This document shows positions 13,740-22,689 of a stretch of 64,000 nt of DNA, piece by piece; position 1 is the stretch's first letter, and every line of letters begins with the position of its first letter. Origin of the DNA: a virus. The stretch covers positions 1 to 64,000 of IMG/VR virus record IMGVR_UViG_3300023210_002753. One strand, 5' to 3'. The notes below the pieces were generated by a model that saw only the letters and a list, made by a program, of their open reading frames with translations, searched no databases and was not told where the DNA came from. The translations under genes were made by a program, and so were the position numbers.

Positions 13740-15635
13740 ATGAGAAAATTTACAAACCCAAAAACTCTAAAAGGTCAAGATAAAATCAATAGGATTACTG
13801 ATCTAATGAGTAGAATGACAACACTAAATGAAAGTACTTCACTTTCAGAAATAGATTTCATAAAAAAGGGACCAAATGGAATTGTTTATGGTATTATTAG
13901 AGAAAATCATAACTACTTTATTAAAACAACTGAAAAAACATCTGGAACATTAATTGCAGAAGATTTTGAATACGTTGGTGGTGCTAAAAATAAATACATT
14001 GAAAGGTATAATACATATACTGAAGCATTAAAACAATTAAATATGAAATTTGATATGTTGAATGAGTCATATGGTATTGAAGTGGGATCAAATCTTTTTG
14101 AATCCGATGGTCATGAGATTCAGGTATCCAACGCTAGTGGGGTAGTAGTTAAAGAGACTAAGGTTTCTGACCCCGATAATGATGATGATGGTAAATTAGA
14201 GTTAATAAATGATGAAGAGGAAGATGTTGAAGAACAAAAGCAAGTAATTAGGGTAAAAACACCAAAAGCGCCAGTAGAAGATACAGTAGAGGTAGATGAA
14301 TTTGCGATGGATGATATGGAAACTGCTGAAGGTGGTGGAGAAGACCCATTCGCTGCTGAAGATGGTGGAGAAGGAATGGATGATGAAGGAATGGATGATG
14401 AAGGAATGGATGATGAAGATGGGGACGAAACAACCAAAAAGATACAAAAACTTACTGGAAAAGTCACACAACTAATGAGAGATATGGATGACCCTGATTC
14501 GGAGTTAGATAAATACGTCATTAACTCAGTTATTTCAGCAATTGATTTTGAAGAAATGGATGAGGAAGATGTTGAAGATGTTATTGCTAAGATTGAGGGT
14601 GAAGATGAAGAAGCTGGAGAAGGTGATGAATTTGATACGGAAGAGGTTGATGTTGATTTAGATGTAGAAGAAGTTCCTGAAGGTGAACCGTCAGAAGATC
14701 AAATTACTGAAGATTCTGAAGGTAGGGAAACTTTTGACTATGGTGAGGATGAAGGTCACGACCATAAAGAAGAAGAAGATTTAAAAGAGAAAGAAGAAAT
14801 GTCACCACAAGATAGGATTAGTGAAATAAAAAAACATCTTGAAGCCCTTGAGTCTGATATGTCTTATGATGAAGACCATGAAGATAGAGAAGAAGAAGGT
14901 ACCGAATTTAACGAATCAAGGTCATTTTCCAAAAAACAATTAATGGAAACATTTTTAAGAAAAAATGTTAAAAATTCACTAAAAAAAGTTTTAAAAGAAA
15001 ACCACTCAATGTGTGAAGAATGTTTGGGGGAAGGTTGTGAGTCTTGTATGGGAGAACATCATAATTTGTCAGATACTAATTATGGTAAATATAATAGAAA
15101 TGAATATATGTTAGAAGATGACGATATGGATATGTTGGCTGGGGATGATGTACATGAAGATATAGATTATATGGATACTGAAATGTTAGGACAAGATGTT
15201 TTATACCGAACCGGAGAAGAACCTAAATTTGATAGGGATGGTGATGGTATATCTAATGAGTATGATGTAGATAGTAACGATGATGGTAGTATAGATTACG
15301 GAATGGGTAATAAAATGTATGATTGGCCAGAACGCACTTTTGGTAGAAAGGGTGATAGGGATTCTGACGGTATCCCAAATACAAACGATGACAATCCTGG
15401 AACACCTAGTTGGGAAGATGACGGAGATGATTTTATAGAAATAGATTTTGAATCGTTGATGGGAAATGCTCCGGTTAAAGAACCGGGTGTCGCACCACCA
15501 ACAACTACACCAAGTACCACACCAGGTAAACCAAGATGGAAAAAAATTAGGAAACCTGAACCAGGTACACAGGGAAAACCTAAAGCAGAAGTAGCAAGAA
15601 GAAAAGCTACTATACGAAAAGGAAGAATGTATTAA
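13740..15635 (+). CDS. Large acidic late protein with zinc- and calcium-binding-like motifs
   Basis: 631 residues from ATG 13740; an upstream in-frame ATG at 13662 lies inside the preceding gene and is less likely. The leader ends L-N-E|S-T-S at 29-34, almost the same as the capsid protein cleavage site. Then a structured region to ~110, a very acidic stretch with three EGMDD repeats (211-225), a second leader-like segment near 400, a DnaJ-like cysteine cluster C425-x2-C428-x4-C433-x2-C436 with His440/441, and two thrombospondin-type-3-like calcium motifs, DRDGDGISN at 498 and DRDSDGIPN at 539. The tail is Pro/Thr-rich and then basic. Probably a head core or internal protein; not identified. 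Confidence 0.8.
   Translation: MRKFTNPKTLKGQDKINRITDLMSRMTTLNESTSLSEIDFIKKGPNGIVYGIIRENHNYFIKTTEKTSGTLIAEDFEYVGGAKNKYIERYNTYTEALKQLNMKFDMLNESYGIEVGSNLFESDGHEIQVSNASGVVVKETKVSDPDNDDDGKLELINDEEEDVEEQKQVIRVKTPKAPVEDTVEVDEFAMDDMETAEGGGEDPFAAEDGGEGMDDEGMDDEGMDDEDGDETTKKIQKLTGKVTQLMRDMDDPDSELDKYVINSVISAIDFEEMDEEDVEDVIAKIEGEDEEAGEGDEFDTEEVDVDLDVEEVPEGEPSEDQITEDSEGRETFDYGEDEGHDHKEEEDLKEKEEMSPQDRISEIKKHLEALESDMSYDEDHEDREEEGTEFNESRSFSKKQLMETFLRKNVKNSLKKVLKENHSMCEECLGEGCESCMGEHHNLSDTNYGKYNRNEYMLEDDDMDMLAGDDVHEDIDYMDTEMLGQDVLYRTGEEPKFDRDGDGISNEYDVDSNDDGSIDYGMGNKMYDWPERTFGRKGDRDSDGIPNTNDDNPGTPSWEDDGDDFIEIDFESLMGNAPVKEPGVAPPTTTPSTTPGKPRWKKIRKPEPGTQGKPKAEVARRKATIRKGRMY
14370..14414 (+). repeat. Three perfect 15-bp tandem repeats
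   Basis: GAAGGAATGGATGAT three times in a row, encoding EGMDD x3 in the acidic protein; a site prone to copy-number change without frameshift. Confidence 0.9.
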
Positions 15636-15637
15636 AA

Positions 15638-16036
15638 ATGAAATTAGTATATATAAATAAAATAGGTCAAAACTGGAAAGGAAACTACATTTATGAGTTT
15701 CTTTTTTCAGATATAATAAAAGATATTGACGGAGAGGGATGGGATTCGTACCCATCTTCAGGTAACCCTGAACCACCAGAAGTAAAATTTATTAAAGAGA
15801 CTGGGGTGTTAAATACTACATTAAAACTGGATTTGGTTCAAGAATCCGATTCATTTGCAATGTGGGACGCAGTTGATGGTGTTGTTTCTATGGCTTGGGA
15901 AAATATGGAAGGATATGATGAATATCCAGAAAAAAGATTATTCTTTTCTTTCGGGGAGGATATTAAATCAGTAAACGATAAACTATATGAAAAAGATATA
16001 GTATTAAACTATAATAAAGAATTAATAAACACATAA
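15638..16036 (+). CDS. Hypothetical late protein (132 aa)
   Basis: Starts 2 bases after the preceding stop. Aromatic- and acid-rich with alternating strands (MKLVYINKIGQNWKGNYIY), then GEGWDSYPSSGNPEPP; resembles a small soluble alpha/beta protein. No leader with (L/I)-x-E. It sits in the middle of a five-gene run of acidic late genes; role unknown. Confidence 0.7.
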   Translation: MKLVYINKIGQNWKGNYIYEFLFSDIIKDIDGEGWDSYPSSGNPEPPEVKFIKETGVLNTTLKLDLVQESDSFAMWDAVDGVVSMAWENMEGYDEYPEKRLFFSFGEDIKSVNDKLYEKDIVLNYNKELINT

Positions 16037-16037
16037 A

Positions 16038-16556
16038 ATGAAAAAGAAAGTTAAGATATTTGGTAAGGAAATTAAGCGGGCAACCAGACGTAAATTAATG
16101 GAGAATGTTATGGAAAACTGGGAAATGAAGGACACTTACAGTAAAAAGAAATATAAACAAACCCCTAGAGAAGGTGGTATTGAGAATGTATTTGGTCAAT
16201 ATGCTGAAGATATGGATCCTGCGGTAATTAGATACATGAGAAAAAATCCCGATGCGATTCTAAGAAGAATGGCTAAGTTGTATCCAGAAATTTATATGAG
16301 ACACCTACCAGAACAATCACCAGTTATGGATGATTGGGAATTTGAAGAAAAAGGGGTAGACATAGTAGATGAAACATACTATGGTTTTGAAAACTCTGGA
16401 GATATACCTAGTAATTTCAAACCAGAACAAGATGACACAGTAAAAGTGGGTCCAAATGCAGTTAAAACAGAAAGTAAGATTAAAACTGTAACAGTTAATG
16501 AAATTAAAAAAATGTTAGGTAGAAAATCAAAAAAGAAGAATAAATTTAGAAGATAA
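16038..16556 (+). CDS. Putative head-internal protein (172 aa)
   Basis: Very basic leader (KKKVKIFGKEIKRATRRK) followed by L-M-E at 20-22, then an acidic middle and a Lys/Arg-rich C-terminus (GRKSKKKNKFRR). This basic-acidic-basic layout with a protease-type site suggests a DNA-contacting internal protein. Starts 1 base after the previous stop and is co-transcribed. No known domain. Confidence 0.7.
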   Translation: MKKKVKIFGKEIKRATRRKLMENVMENWEMKDTYSKKKYKQTPREGGIENVFGQYAEDMDPAVIRYMRKNPDAILRRMAKLYPEIYMRHLPEQSPVMDDWEFEEKGVDIVDETYYGFENSGDIPSNFKPEQDDTVKVGPNAVKTESKIKTVTVNEIKKMLGRKSKKKNKFRR

Positions 16557-16557
16557 A

Positions 16558-17280
16558 ATGAAAAAAAAGGATATTATAAAAAGTTTAATATCTGAAAAGT
16601 TTGCATCCAAAGCACAACAAGCTTATCTTTATGCAAATGAGCCCGATATTGCAGATGAATTTGCTTCTACAATGACCGATGAAGATTACGATGAATTACC
16701 CCAAAAAGTTAAGAAAAAAAAGAAAGGGAGTAAAAAATCTAAAAAAGAATCCATCAATCCCAGAATGAAAAAAAATGATTTACTGGAATATATAAAAAAT
16801 TCATCAGTTAAAAAAAAAAGTAAGATAGTTGAGTCTCGGTATGATTTTCCTTACCTAAGAGAGGTAGACCCACAAGAACGAAGGGATATAATGAAATACT
16901 TTGAGATGATCCGACAAAGTGGGATTGTTAATATGTTTCAATCACCCCCAATACTTAATTGGGCAAAAGACGATCTACATAGATTTTTATATGGAGAAAG
17001 AAATGATCCAGAATCTATTGAGAGGAGTATTGAGGAAGAAGAATATGATAATGAAGATGGGGAAAATGATACTACTATCTCCATATTAAAGGAAAGGTTA
17101 GTAACTATAAACTATTTATTAGATAATAAACAAAAGATTAGAGATATATTAATCCGAGCTGCATTTAACAGAATAGATAATACCAATGGTAACCATGAAA
17201 TGAGAAATGTACAACATATATTCGAAAAGATGGCTAAAGAATCTTGGCAGTTTTGGGTTGGTATACAAAGTATAAAATAA
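16558..17280 (+). CDS. Putative head-internal protein (240 aa)
   Basis: Leader MKKKDIIKSLISE|K with I-S-E at 11-13; then a Lys-rich stretch at ~50-66 (KVKKKKKGSKKSKKE) and a helical, acidic second half with a W/F-rich end (ESWQFWVGIQ). One base separates it from the gene before. No recognised domain; grouped with its neighbours because of the leader and operon position. Confidence 0.7.
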   Translation: MKKKDIIKSLISEKFASKAQQAYLYANEPDIADEFASTMTDEDYDELPQKVKKKKKGSKKSKKESINPRMKKNDLLEYIKNSSVKKKSKIVESRYDFPYLREVDPQERRDIMKYFEMIRQSGIVNMFQSPPILNWAKDDLHRFLYGERNDPESIERSIEEEEYDNEDGENDTTISILKERLVTINYLLDNKQKIRDILIRAAFNRIDNTNGNHEMRNVQHIFEKMAKESWQFWVGIQSIK

Positions 17281-17290
17281 AACAATAACT

Positions 17291-18703
17291 ATGAGAAAGA
17301 AAATAAATAGAATAAACGAAATTACTAAACTAATAGTAAAGAAACATTTAAGAGAAGCAATAGAATACGACCCATCTCATAGAGAAAGAATGGATCAAAG
17401 TATTGAACAAAGTTTAGGTCAAGACACTCACCCATTTGGTGGTAGTCCTTCATTACCAGGTACTGGAACATCTCAAAAATATTCAGAAAAACTTGCTAGT
17501 AAAAGATTTAAAGATATTGTTAATATGGTTAAAAGATATCATGGGGTAGAAAATATTGATATGGGGATGATGAGACAAATGATGCAAATTATGCAACAAG
17601 TTGGGGAAATTGAACAATCAAAAAAAGCACAATTAGAGCAGTTGGCAATTGATATAGTAAGTGAGGAGTTTGATATACCGGAAGATATGTTAAGACCAAA
17701 TCTAGTTCCACCCGGATCAGAATTAAATTTAGATGATGATAATGAGGAAGAAGGAGAAGAGGGTGAAGAAGAAGAATTCAAACCTAAAAGTGCTGAAAGA
17801 ATGAAAGAATTAGATTCTGAAGTTGCTAAAAGAAATTCACTTAATGCTATGATGCAAGGGGCAGCAAAGAAAGGTCACTATATATTCCATCAAGTTGCTG
17901 ATGAATTAGATAAGATAGACCCTCGTTTAATGGGTCTTTATGGTAAATTAATGTCATTGGCAGATTACCAATATTGGTTAGTTCCAGAAAGTGCTATGGG
18001 TAGTGCTATTGGTGGAACAGAAAAAATTAAATGGGAAAAACCAAAAAAACCTGAAGATGAAGAAGAAGAAGAAACAGGTATAAAGGAAGAGGAAGAACCT
18101 ATAATAGAAGCTAAAGCGTGGATATTCCCTCTTTTAGTACATGAATTAATCAAAGGGGTTATGGAGTTAGCTGCAATGGATTGGGGGAGAAAACATATGG
18201 ATTCCGATGAACTGAAACATGTTATTGGTAGAGCTGATACTATTAGTGGTGAAATATGGGGAATGAGATTGGGTCCAGGAATGTGGGAGAAATTTCTTGA
18301 ATGTATTAATGATGAGGATTATAAGATAAAACATTGGTTATTCCAACAACTATCTCAGTTACCTGCAGATAAATTTCATAGTTTTATGAAAGAAATACTA
18401 TCCTCTACTCATGAATGTGAAAAAGTAATTGACCACCTAAGAGAACTACATCAAGAAGATGAAAATGATAGCTTAGAAGATATTGTAACAGGCGATGAAA
18501 ATACTTTCGATGCGGGATTAGATGATTTATTAGATGATGTGGGTATTGCACCTTCACCACAAGAAGATACTCCCGAAGATACGGCAACACCAGAAGATGT
18601 CGATTATTCTGAAATGTCAAAATCTGAAATCCAGAAGTTAATAGATGATGCTTTAGATGCGGGTGATATTGATATGATGGATAAGTTATACAAGTATTTG
18701 TAA
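17291..18703 (+). CDS. Acidic late protein with leader, possible head core component
   Basis: 470 residues. The basic leader MRKKINRINEITKLIVKKH is followed by L-R-E at 20-22 (also I-N-E at 8-10). The body has Met/Gln-rich helices (MMRQMMQIMQQ), two poly-Glu linkers, a conserved-looking helical core at ~190-380 (GHYIFHQVADELDKIDPRLM; FPLLVHELIKGVMELAAMDW), and an acidic tail. Last gene of the run from 13387 and followed by a terminator. Composition resembles scaffold/core proteins; no named family. Confidence 0.75.
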   Translation: MRKKINRINEITKLIVKKHLREAIEYDPSHRERMDQSIEQSLGQDTHPFGGSPSLPGTGTSQKYSEKLASKRFKDIVNMVKRYHGVENIDMGMMRQMMQIMQQVGEIEQSKKAQLEQLAIDIVSEEFDIPEDMLRPNLVPPGSELNLDDDNEEEGEEGEEEEFKPKSAERMKELDSEVAKRNSLNAMMQGAAKKGHYIFHQVADELDKIDPRLMGLYGKLMSLADYQYWLVPESAMGSAIGGTEKIKWEKPKKPEDEEEEETGIKEEEEPIIEAKAWIFPLLVHELIKGVMELAAMDWGRKHMDSDELKHVIGRADTISGEIWGMRLGPGMWEKFLECINDEDYKIKHWLFQQLSQLPADKFHSFMKEILSSTHECEKVIDHLRELHQEDENDSLEDIVTGDENTFDAGLDDLLDDVGIAPSPQEDTPEDTATPEDVDYSEMSKSEIQKLIDDALDAGDIDMMDKLYKYL

Positions 18704-18745
18704 ATTTTTAATACTAAAATAAAAAAACTGTAAAGATAATATTAG

Positions 18746-18770
18746 AATCCCATCAAGGTGGGATTTTTTT
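18746..18770 (+). terminator. Rho-independent terminator
   Basis: AATCCCA and TGGGATT form a 7-bp stem around a 6-base loop, then a run of seven T including the stem end; 42 bases after the stop of the preceding gene. Confidence 0.8.
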
Positions 18771-18780
18771 ATATACATAA

Positions 18781-18792
18781 GATATTTATATA
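18781..18792 (+). promoter_or_regulatory. Late-type promoter element
   Basis: GATATTTATATA just after the terminator and 26 bases before the GTG start at 18819. Confidence 0.5.
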
Positions 18793-18818
18793 AAAAATAG
18801 ATAGGATACCCCAAAGGT

Positions 18819-19940
18819 GTGAAATTAACATTTAAAAATATAATTACAGAAGATATTAGGAAATCCCCTAAACTAGAGAATGCCATTTTTAAATTTCTTA
18901 AAAGGAAGGACGTTTGGCGAGGGAGAACAGAAGACGAAGATAAAAGTAGTTTGCAAGCTTCTGATGATGTAGAAAAAACATTTGGTTTGGATGAATGGGA
19001 TGCTAAGTTTTTTACATTTAAATGGTTAGTTAATAATGGTTACGACACTCTAGATAGTGATGGTGAGATTGATTATTGGGTTAAAAGTACTGATGACAAA
19101 TATCAATTTTTAAAAGATACTGGATGGTGGGGTAAATTTTATAAACCATATAAATTTATAGATGTAGTAGAGAAGGGTGAAGGTAATCAAAAATTTATCC
19201 TTGTAGATTCTTATTATGAATTTAAACCATTATTTGATAATGAATGGATAAGTGATGCAATTTTTGGTGGCGATTATGTTGAGATATTTGGGTGGTATAA
19301 CTACCCGCTAGAAGAAATGTGGGATAGCCTTGATGATAAAGGGTTACAATCTATAATAGAAGTTCTCCCTTCATATACATCCGAAGATGATTTATTTCAT
19401 AACGCCCCTGAATCGTTTTTAGATGTAGTTGACCCAGATACCGGTAGTATCCCAATGGATAGAAGAACAATAAATTTTATTAAAGATGGGGATACCTCTT
19501 CATTACTTTATGATTTGATTAATGAGTTAGATGAATTTGATGAATTAAAAAGTGATATGGTAAATCTTTATAATGTAGCATATAATGATGCTGCACATTC
19601 AGAATTATTCAAGGGTGCAATGTCAGAGTTGGAAAGTTTTTTCGGGGGCAACCCAAAATGGGTGCAGGTTCCGGGTCCAGATAAAAATAATGAGTTAAAT
19701 ATGTTAGAAATCCCCATCAAACAAGAAGATTATGACAATTTATATAAAGAATGGTTGGACACCTTTTCAGATTTCCCAGAACATTCTTATTCAGAGTATA
19801 TAGAATCGTGGGGAGAGGTATTAAGAGAAAGTGGGGATGAGCTGAGATTTCCTGACTTACAATATTTTTATCCAGACCATAATATAGTGAATGATTATTT
19901 TAATGATTCATTACGAGATAATTTATATGGTGGTAACTAA
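18819..19940 (+). CDS. Putative head-internal protein with GTG start (373 aa)
   Basis: GTG start chosen because it directly yields the leader MKLTFKNIITE|D (I-T-E at 9-11) shared in kind with neighbouring genes; no ATG lies nearby in frame. The body is acidic and rich in Asp, Trp, Phe and Tyr (WWGKFYKPYKFIDVVEKGEG) with no named domain. Eleven bases separate it from the next leader-bearing gene, which has its own promoter element. A soluble packaged protein is inferred. Confidence 0.7.
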   Translation: MKLTFKNIITEDIRKSPKLENAIFKFLKRKDVWRGRTEDEDKSSLQASDDVEKTFGLDEWDAKFFTFKWLVNNGYDTLDSDGEIDYWVKSTDDKYQFLKDTGWWGKFYKPYKFIDVVEKGEGNQKFILVDSYYEFKPLFDNEWISDAIFGGDYVEIFGWYNYPLEEMWDSLDDKGLQSIIEVLPSYTSEDDLFHNAPESFLDVVDPDTGSIPMDRRTINFIKDGDTSSLLYDLINELDEFDELKSDMVNLYNVAYNDAAHSELFKGAMSELESFFGGNPKWVQVPGPDKNNELNMLEIPIKQEDYDNLYKEWLDTFSDFPEHSYSEYIESWGEVLRESGDELRFPDLQYFYPDHNIVNDYFNDSLRDNLYGGN

Positions 19941-19949
19941 TATTTATTA
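19938..19949 (+). promoter_or_regulatory. Late-type promoter element abutting the start codon
   Basis: TAATATTTATTA; five bases separate ATATTTA from ATG 19952, the same arrangement as before the gene at 2022, which would give a leaderless or nearly leaderless mRNA. Confidence 0.6.
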
Positions 19950-19951
19950 AT

Positions 19952-20797
19952 ATGAAGATTATAATAACAGAGTCACAACATAGGAGAATAGTAAAGGAAG
20001 AAACCAAACAGATGGAATTGGCCAATAAAGTAAAACAAGGGTTGTCAAGTGCAGACCTAAAAACAACTATGTATGAAATCACTACCTTATATTCATATAG
20101 TGAAGAAGAAATTATTAATAATTCAGTGTTAATGGAGTTAGTTAAAGAGAAAATGTTAAAAGAAATAAAGGATAATTACTATATATCTAAAGATTTAAGA
20201 GATAAGTATGGAAACTATTTTGGTTTGGTTGGGCAAAGCGCAGCTAAAGAAATCGTTCAAGGTGGGTCAAACCCTTATTCTAAGTTTTTGCAATTAGATG
20301 CGGTTTTAAAAACTATACCCCGTGGTTATTCTATAACAGAATCAAGTATAGAGATAGTAAAAGAAATGAGAGATGGGTTAACTTATGATGCGATACAATA
20401 TCTTTTTGATAACTTTGAAGTCGCTGGTGCAATTAAAAGGGCATCAATTATGAAAGATAGGTCGGGTAATTATGATGAAATATACCCCTACGTTAAAGAA
20501 TGGGCGATTAAACATGGTATAACCTTATTTGAGAAACATAGGGGATTAACATTTATAAAGAAAGATGGTATGATGCAGTCTTTGGTTAACTACCTAAAGG
20601 ATGTTAACCCCAAAACGAAGTCGGGATTTTTGGATTATATTAACTCCAGGGGGAGATCAACAGGTCAACATGCGTATTTTTGGAAAGCAGCCCAAGAATC
20701 TGGAATTATTACCCCTGTTAGAAATGGTAGACAGATTACCTATCAGTTAGGTCCCAATTATGAAGCTTGGAAAAACGATAATTTAGTTGCATTTTAA
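19952..20797 (+). CDS. Leader-bearing protein with possible C-terminal winged helix
   Basis: 281 residues. Leader MKIIITESQHRRIVKEE matches the cell-wall hydrolase leader at 2022 over the first seven residues although the codons differ, so conservation is at protein level. I-T-E lies at 5-7. The C-terminal ~65 residues (GFLDYINSRGRSTGQHAYFW, then ITPVRNGRQITYQLGP) read like a winged-helix DNA-binding fold with a beta-hairpin wing. A packaged DNA-binding protein is possible. It directly precedes the terminase gene, but its late leader argues against it being the small terminase. Confidence 0.7.
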   Translation: MKIIITESQHRRIVKEETKQMELANKVKQGLSSADLKTTMYEITTLYSYSEEEIINNSVLMELVKEKMLKEIKDNYYISKDLRDKYGNYFGLVGQSAAKEIVQGGSNPYSKFLQLDAVLKTIPRGYSITESSIEIVKEMRDGLTYDAIQYLFDNFEVAGAIKRASIMKDRSGNYDEIYPYVKEWAIKHGITLFEKHRGLTFIKKDGMMQSLVNYLKDVNPKTKSGFLDYINSRGRSTGQHAYFWKAAQESGIITPVRNGRQITYQLGPNYEAWKNDNLVAF

Positions 20798-20815
20798 TAG
20801 TTTTATTCACATTTT

Positions 20816-20827
20816 TATATTTATTAG
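20816..20827 (+). promoter_or_regulatory. Late-type promoter element for the packaging/head module
   Basis: TATATTTATTAG, 12 bases before the terminase ATG at 20840. No TTTG lies about 20 bases upstream, consistent with a -10-only late promoter. Confidence 0.6.
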
Positions 20828-20839
20828 TAAACTAACCTT

Positions 20840-22636
20840 ATGGATAGAGCAGAAAAATTAAAAATATACGCACGTTGTTTAGGTGACCCTACATATGCAA
20901 TTGAAACGTTTTTGAAAACATATGATTTAACACAAAAAGGATTTGTTCCCTTTAAGTTATATATTAAACAAAAAAAAATAATAGAATCATATGAAAACCA
21001 CAATAGAAATATTGTTACTAAACCTCGTCAGGCAGGTGTATCTACTACTACTGCTGCATATATCGCAGTAAAAATTGCTTTCGGTGACCCTAATAACCCT
21101 TGGAAAGTATTGGTATTAGCAAATAAACAAACTTTAGCCCAAGAATTTCTTAAAAAAATAAAAGATTTTTTAGATCAAATGCCTGCATGGGTATGGGGAG
21201 TAAAAGAAGGTGACTCATATTTAGATATTGAAGCTAAGGGACATATAAAAACAAAGGGCACAAAATGTGAGGTTAAAGCTTTGGCAACATCTAAAGATGC
21301 TCTTAGGGGGTATACCCCTACATTCTTAATAATGGATGAAGCTGCGTTTATCGATAATGGTGCTGAGGTATTTGGTGCTGCATTAACCTCTTTGGGTACT
21401 GGTGGTAAGGTAACGTTAATATCAACACCTAATGGGCAAGATGCGTTATATTATAGAACGTATGACGGTGCAAAGAAAGGGGACAATAATTTTAAAATTA
21501 TTGAAATGAGGTGGCATGAAGATATAAGATATAATAGAAATTTAAGGTGGTTAAGGGGTGAGGAAGAAATAATTGTTTGTGAAAGTATCGGTAGAGAAAA
21601 ATTAAGATGGGAATATAGTGGTAACACATATGAAACTGATAGTATCCACATAGATGATTACACTATAATGGTTAAAGATGGATGGAAAGCATCCTCCCCA
21701 TGGTATGAAGAAATGTGTAGGGATATGAATGGGGATAAAAAACAAATAGCCCAAGAATTAGATGTGTCATTTGTTAGTTCTGGTGGTAACGTTATAGATG
21801 ATGAATATATCGAATACCAAAACGATAATTATGTTAAAGAACCAAAATATATGGCAGAAATGGAAAAATCTATGTGGATATGGAAAGAACCAGAAGAGGG
21901 TCATAAATATATTATGGGTGTGGATGTATCTAGAGGAGATGGAAAAGATAGTTCCACTATAGTAATATTAGATTTTGATGGTTTAGAACAGGTTGCAGAA
22001 TTTCAATATAAACTACCACCTGATTTATTAGCGGAAATAGTTTATAAGTATGGTAATCTTTATCAAGCATATACTGTTGTAGATATAACTGGTGGTATGG
22101 GGGTTTCTACAGTAATGAAACTTCTAGAAATGGGTTATAAATATCTTCATTATGATGACCCTAAAAGTAGAAGCTTAAGTGAAAAATACGCAAAAAGTGT
22201 ATATAAACAAGGTGATAAGGTTCCAGGTTATAATGTAGGGAACACAAGGTTACAAATGGTTAGTGATTTAGAAGAGCATGTAAGAGAAAGTAAAACAATT
22301 ATTAGATCAGTTAGATTGATTTCTGAATTAAAGACTTTTGTGTATAGAAATGGTAGGCCAGATCATATGGATGGGTATCATGATGATATAATTATGGCAT
22401 TGGCAATGCCAATATTTATTGTACAAACAACATTTAAAAAATTAAAAGCCATAGAAAAACAAACAAAAGCAATGTTAGATAGTTGGGTTACTGTGTCTAG
22501 TGGTAATGAAACAGATAAAATAGATAAACCCCACGTTAACCCTTTTTATACTAACACCCCAACGTATCACCCAAAAGAGGCATCTAACGGAAATAATGAT
22601 AAAGGTGAATTTAATTGGTTATTTGGGATTAGATAA
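20840..22636 (+). CDS. terL: Terminase large subunit (T4 gp17-like)
   Basis: 598 residues, close to T4 gp17 (610). ATPase domain: Walker A-like K-P-R-Q-A-G-V-S-T at 61-69 and Walker B L-I-M-D-E-A at 163-168. Nuclease domain: G-V-D-V-S-R-G-D with Asp362, V-V-D-I-T-G-G-M-G, and H-D-D-I-I-M-A-L-A near the C-terminus, as in RNase H-like terminase nucleases. It pumps DNA into the prohead through the portal and cuts the concatemer. The portal gene follows directly, whereas T4 has sheath and tube genes between them. Confidence 0.96.
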   Translation: MDRAEKLKIYARCLGDPTYAIETFLKTYDLTQKGFVPFKLYIKQKKIIESYENHNRNIVTKPRQAGVSTTTAAYIAVKIAFGDPNNPWKVLVLANKQTLAQEFLKKIKDFLDQMPAWVWGVKEGDSYLDIEAKGHIKTKGTKCEVKALATSKDALRGYTPTFLIMDEAAFIDNGAEVFGAALTSLGTGGKVTLISTPNGQDALYYRTYDGAKKGDNNFKIIEMRWHEDIRYNRNLRWLRGEEEIIVCESIGREKLRWEYSGNTYETDSIHIDDYTIMVKDGWKASSPWYEEMCRDMNGDKKQIAQELDVSFVSSGGNVIDDEYIEYQNDNYVKEPKYMAEMEKSMWIWKEPEEGHKYIMGVDVSRGDGKDSSTIVILDFDGLEQVAEFQYKLPPDLLAEIVYKYGNLYQAYTVVDITGGMGVSTVMKLLEMGYKYLHYDDPKSRSLSEKYAKSVYKQGDKVPGYNVGNTRLQMVSDLEEHVRESKTIIRSVRLISELKTFVYRNGRPDHMDGYHDDIIMALAMPIFIVQTTFKKLKAIEKQTKAMLDSWVTVSSGNETDKIDKPHVNPFYTNTPTYHPKEASNGNNDKGEFNWLFGIR

Positions 22637-22663
22637 TATTTATTTTTAATAGATATTTATTAT
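22636..22663 (+). promoter_or_regulatory. Two tandem late-type promoter elements
   Basis: AATATTTATTTTTA (22636-22649) overlaps the terminase stop and GATATTTATTAT (22652-22663) follows; both precede the portal ATG at 22690. Confidence 0.5.
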
Positions 22664-22689
22664 AATGGTAAAACAATATATAAGATAAG

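Noticed and set aside
14120-14521. 133-codon and overlapping frames on the minus strand
   Set aside because: They mirror the acidic, low-complexity region of the gene at 13740; Asp/Glu codon runs read as Ser/Ile/Phe-rich frames on the other strand. The same applies to frames opposite the scaffold (27638-28009), portal tail (24012-24473) and the gene at 17291.
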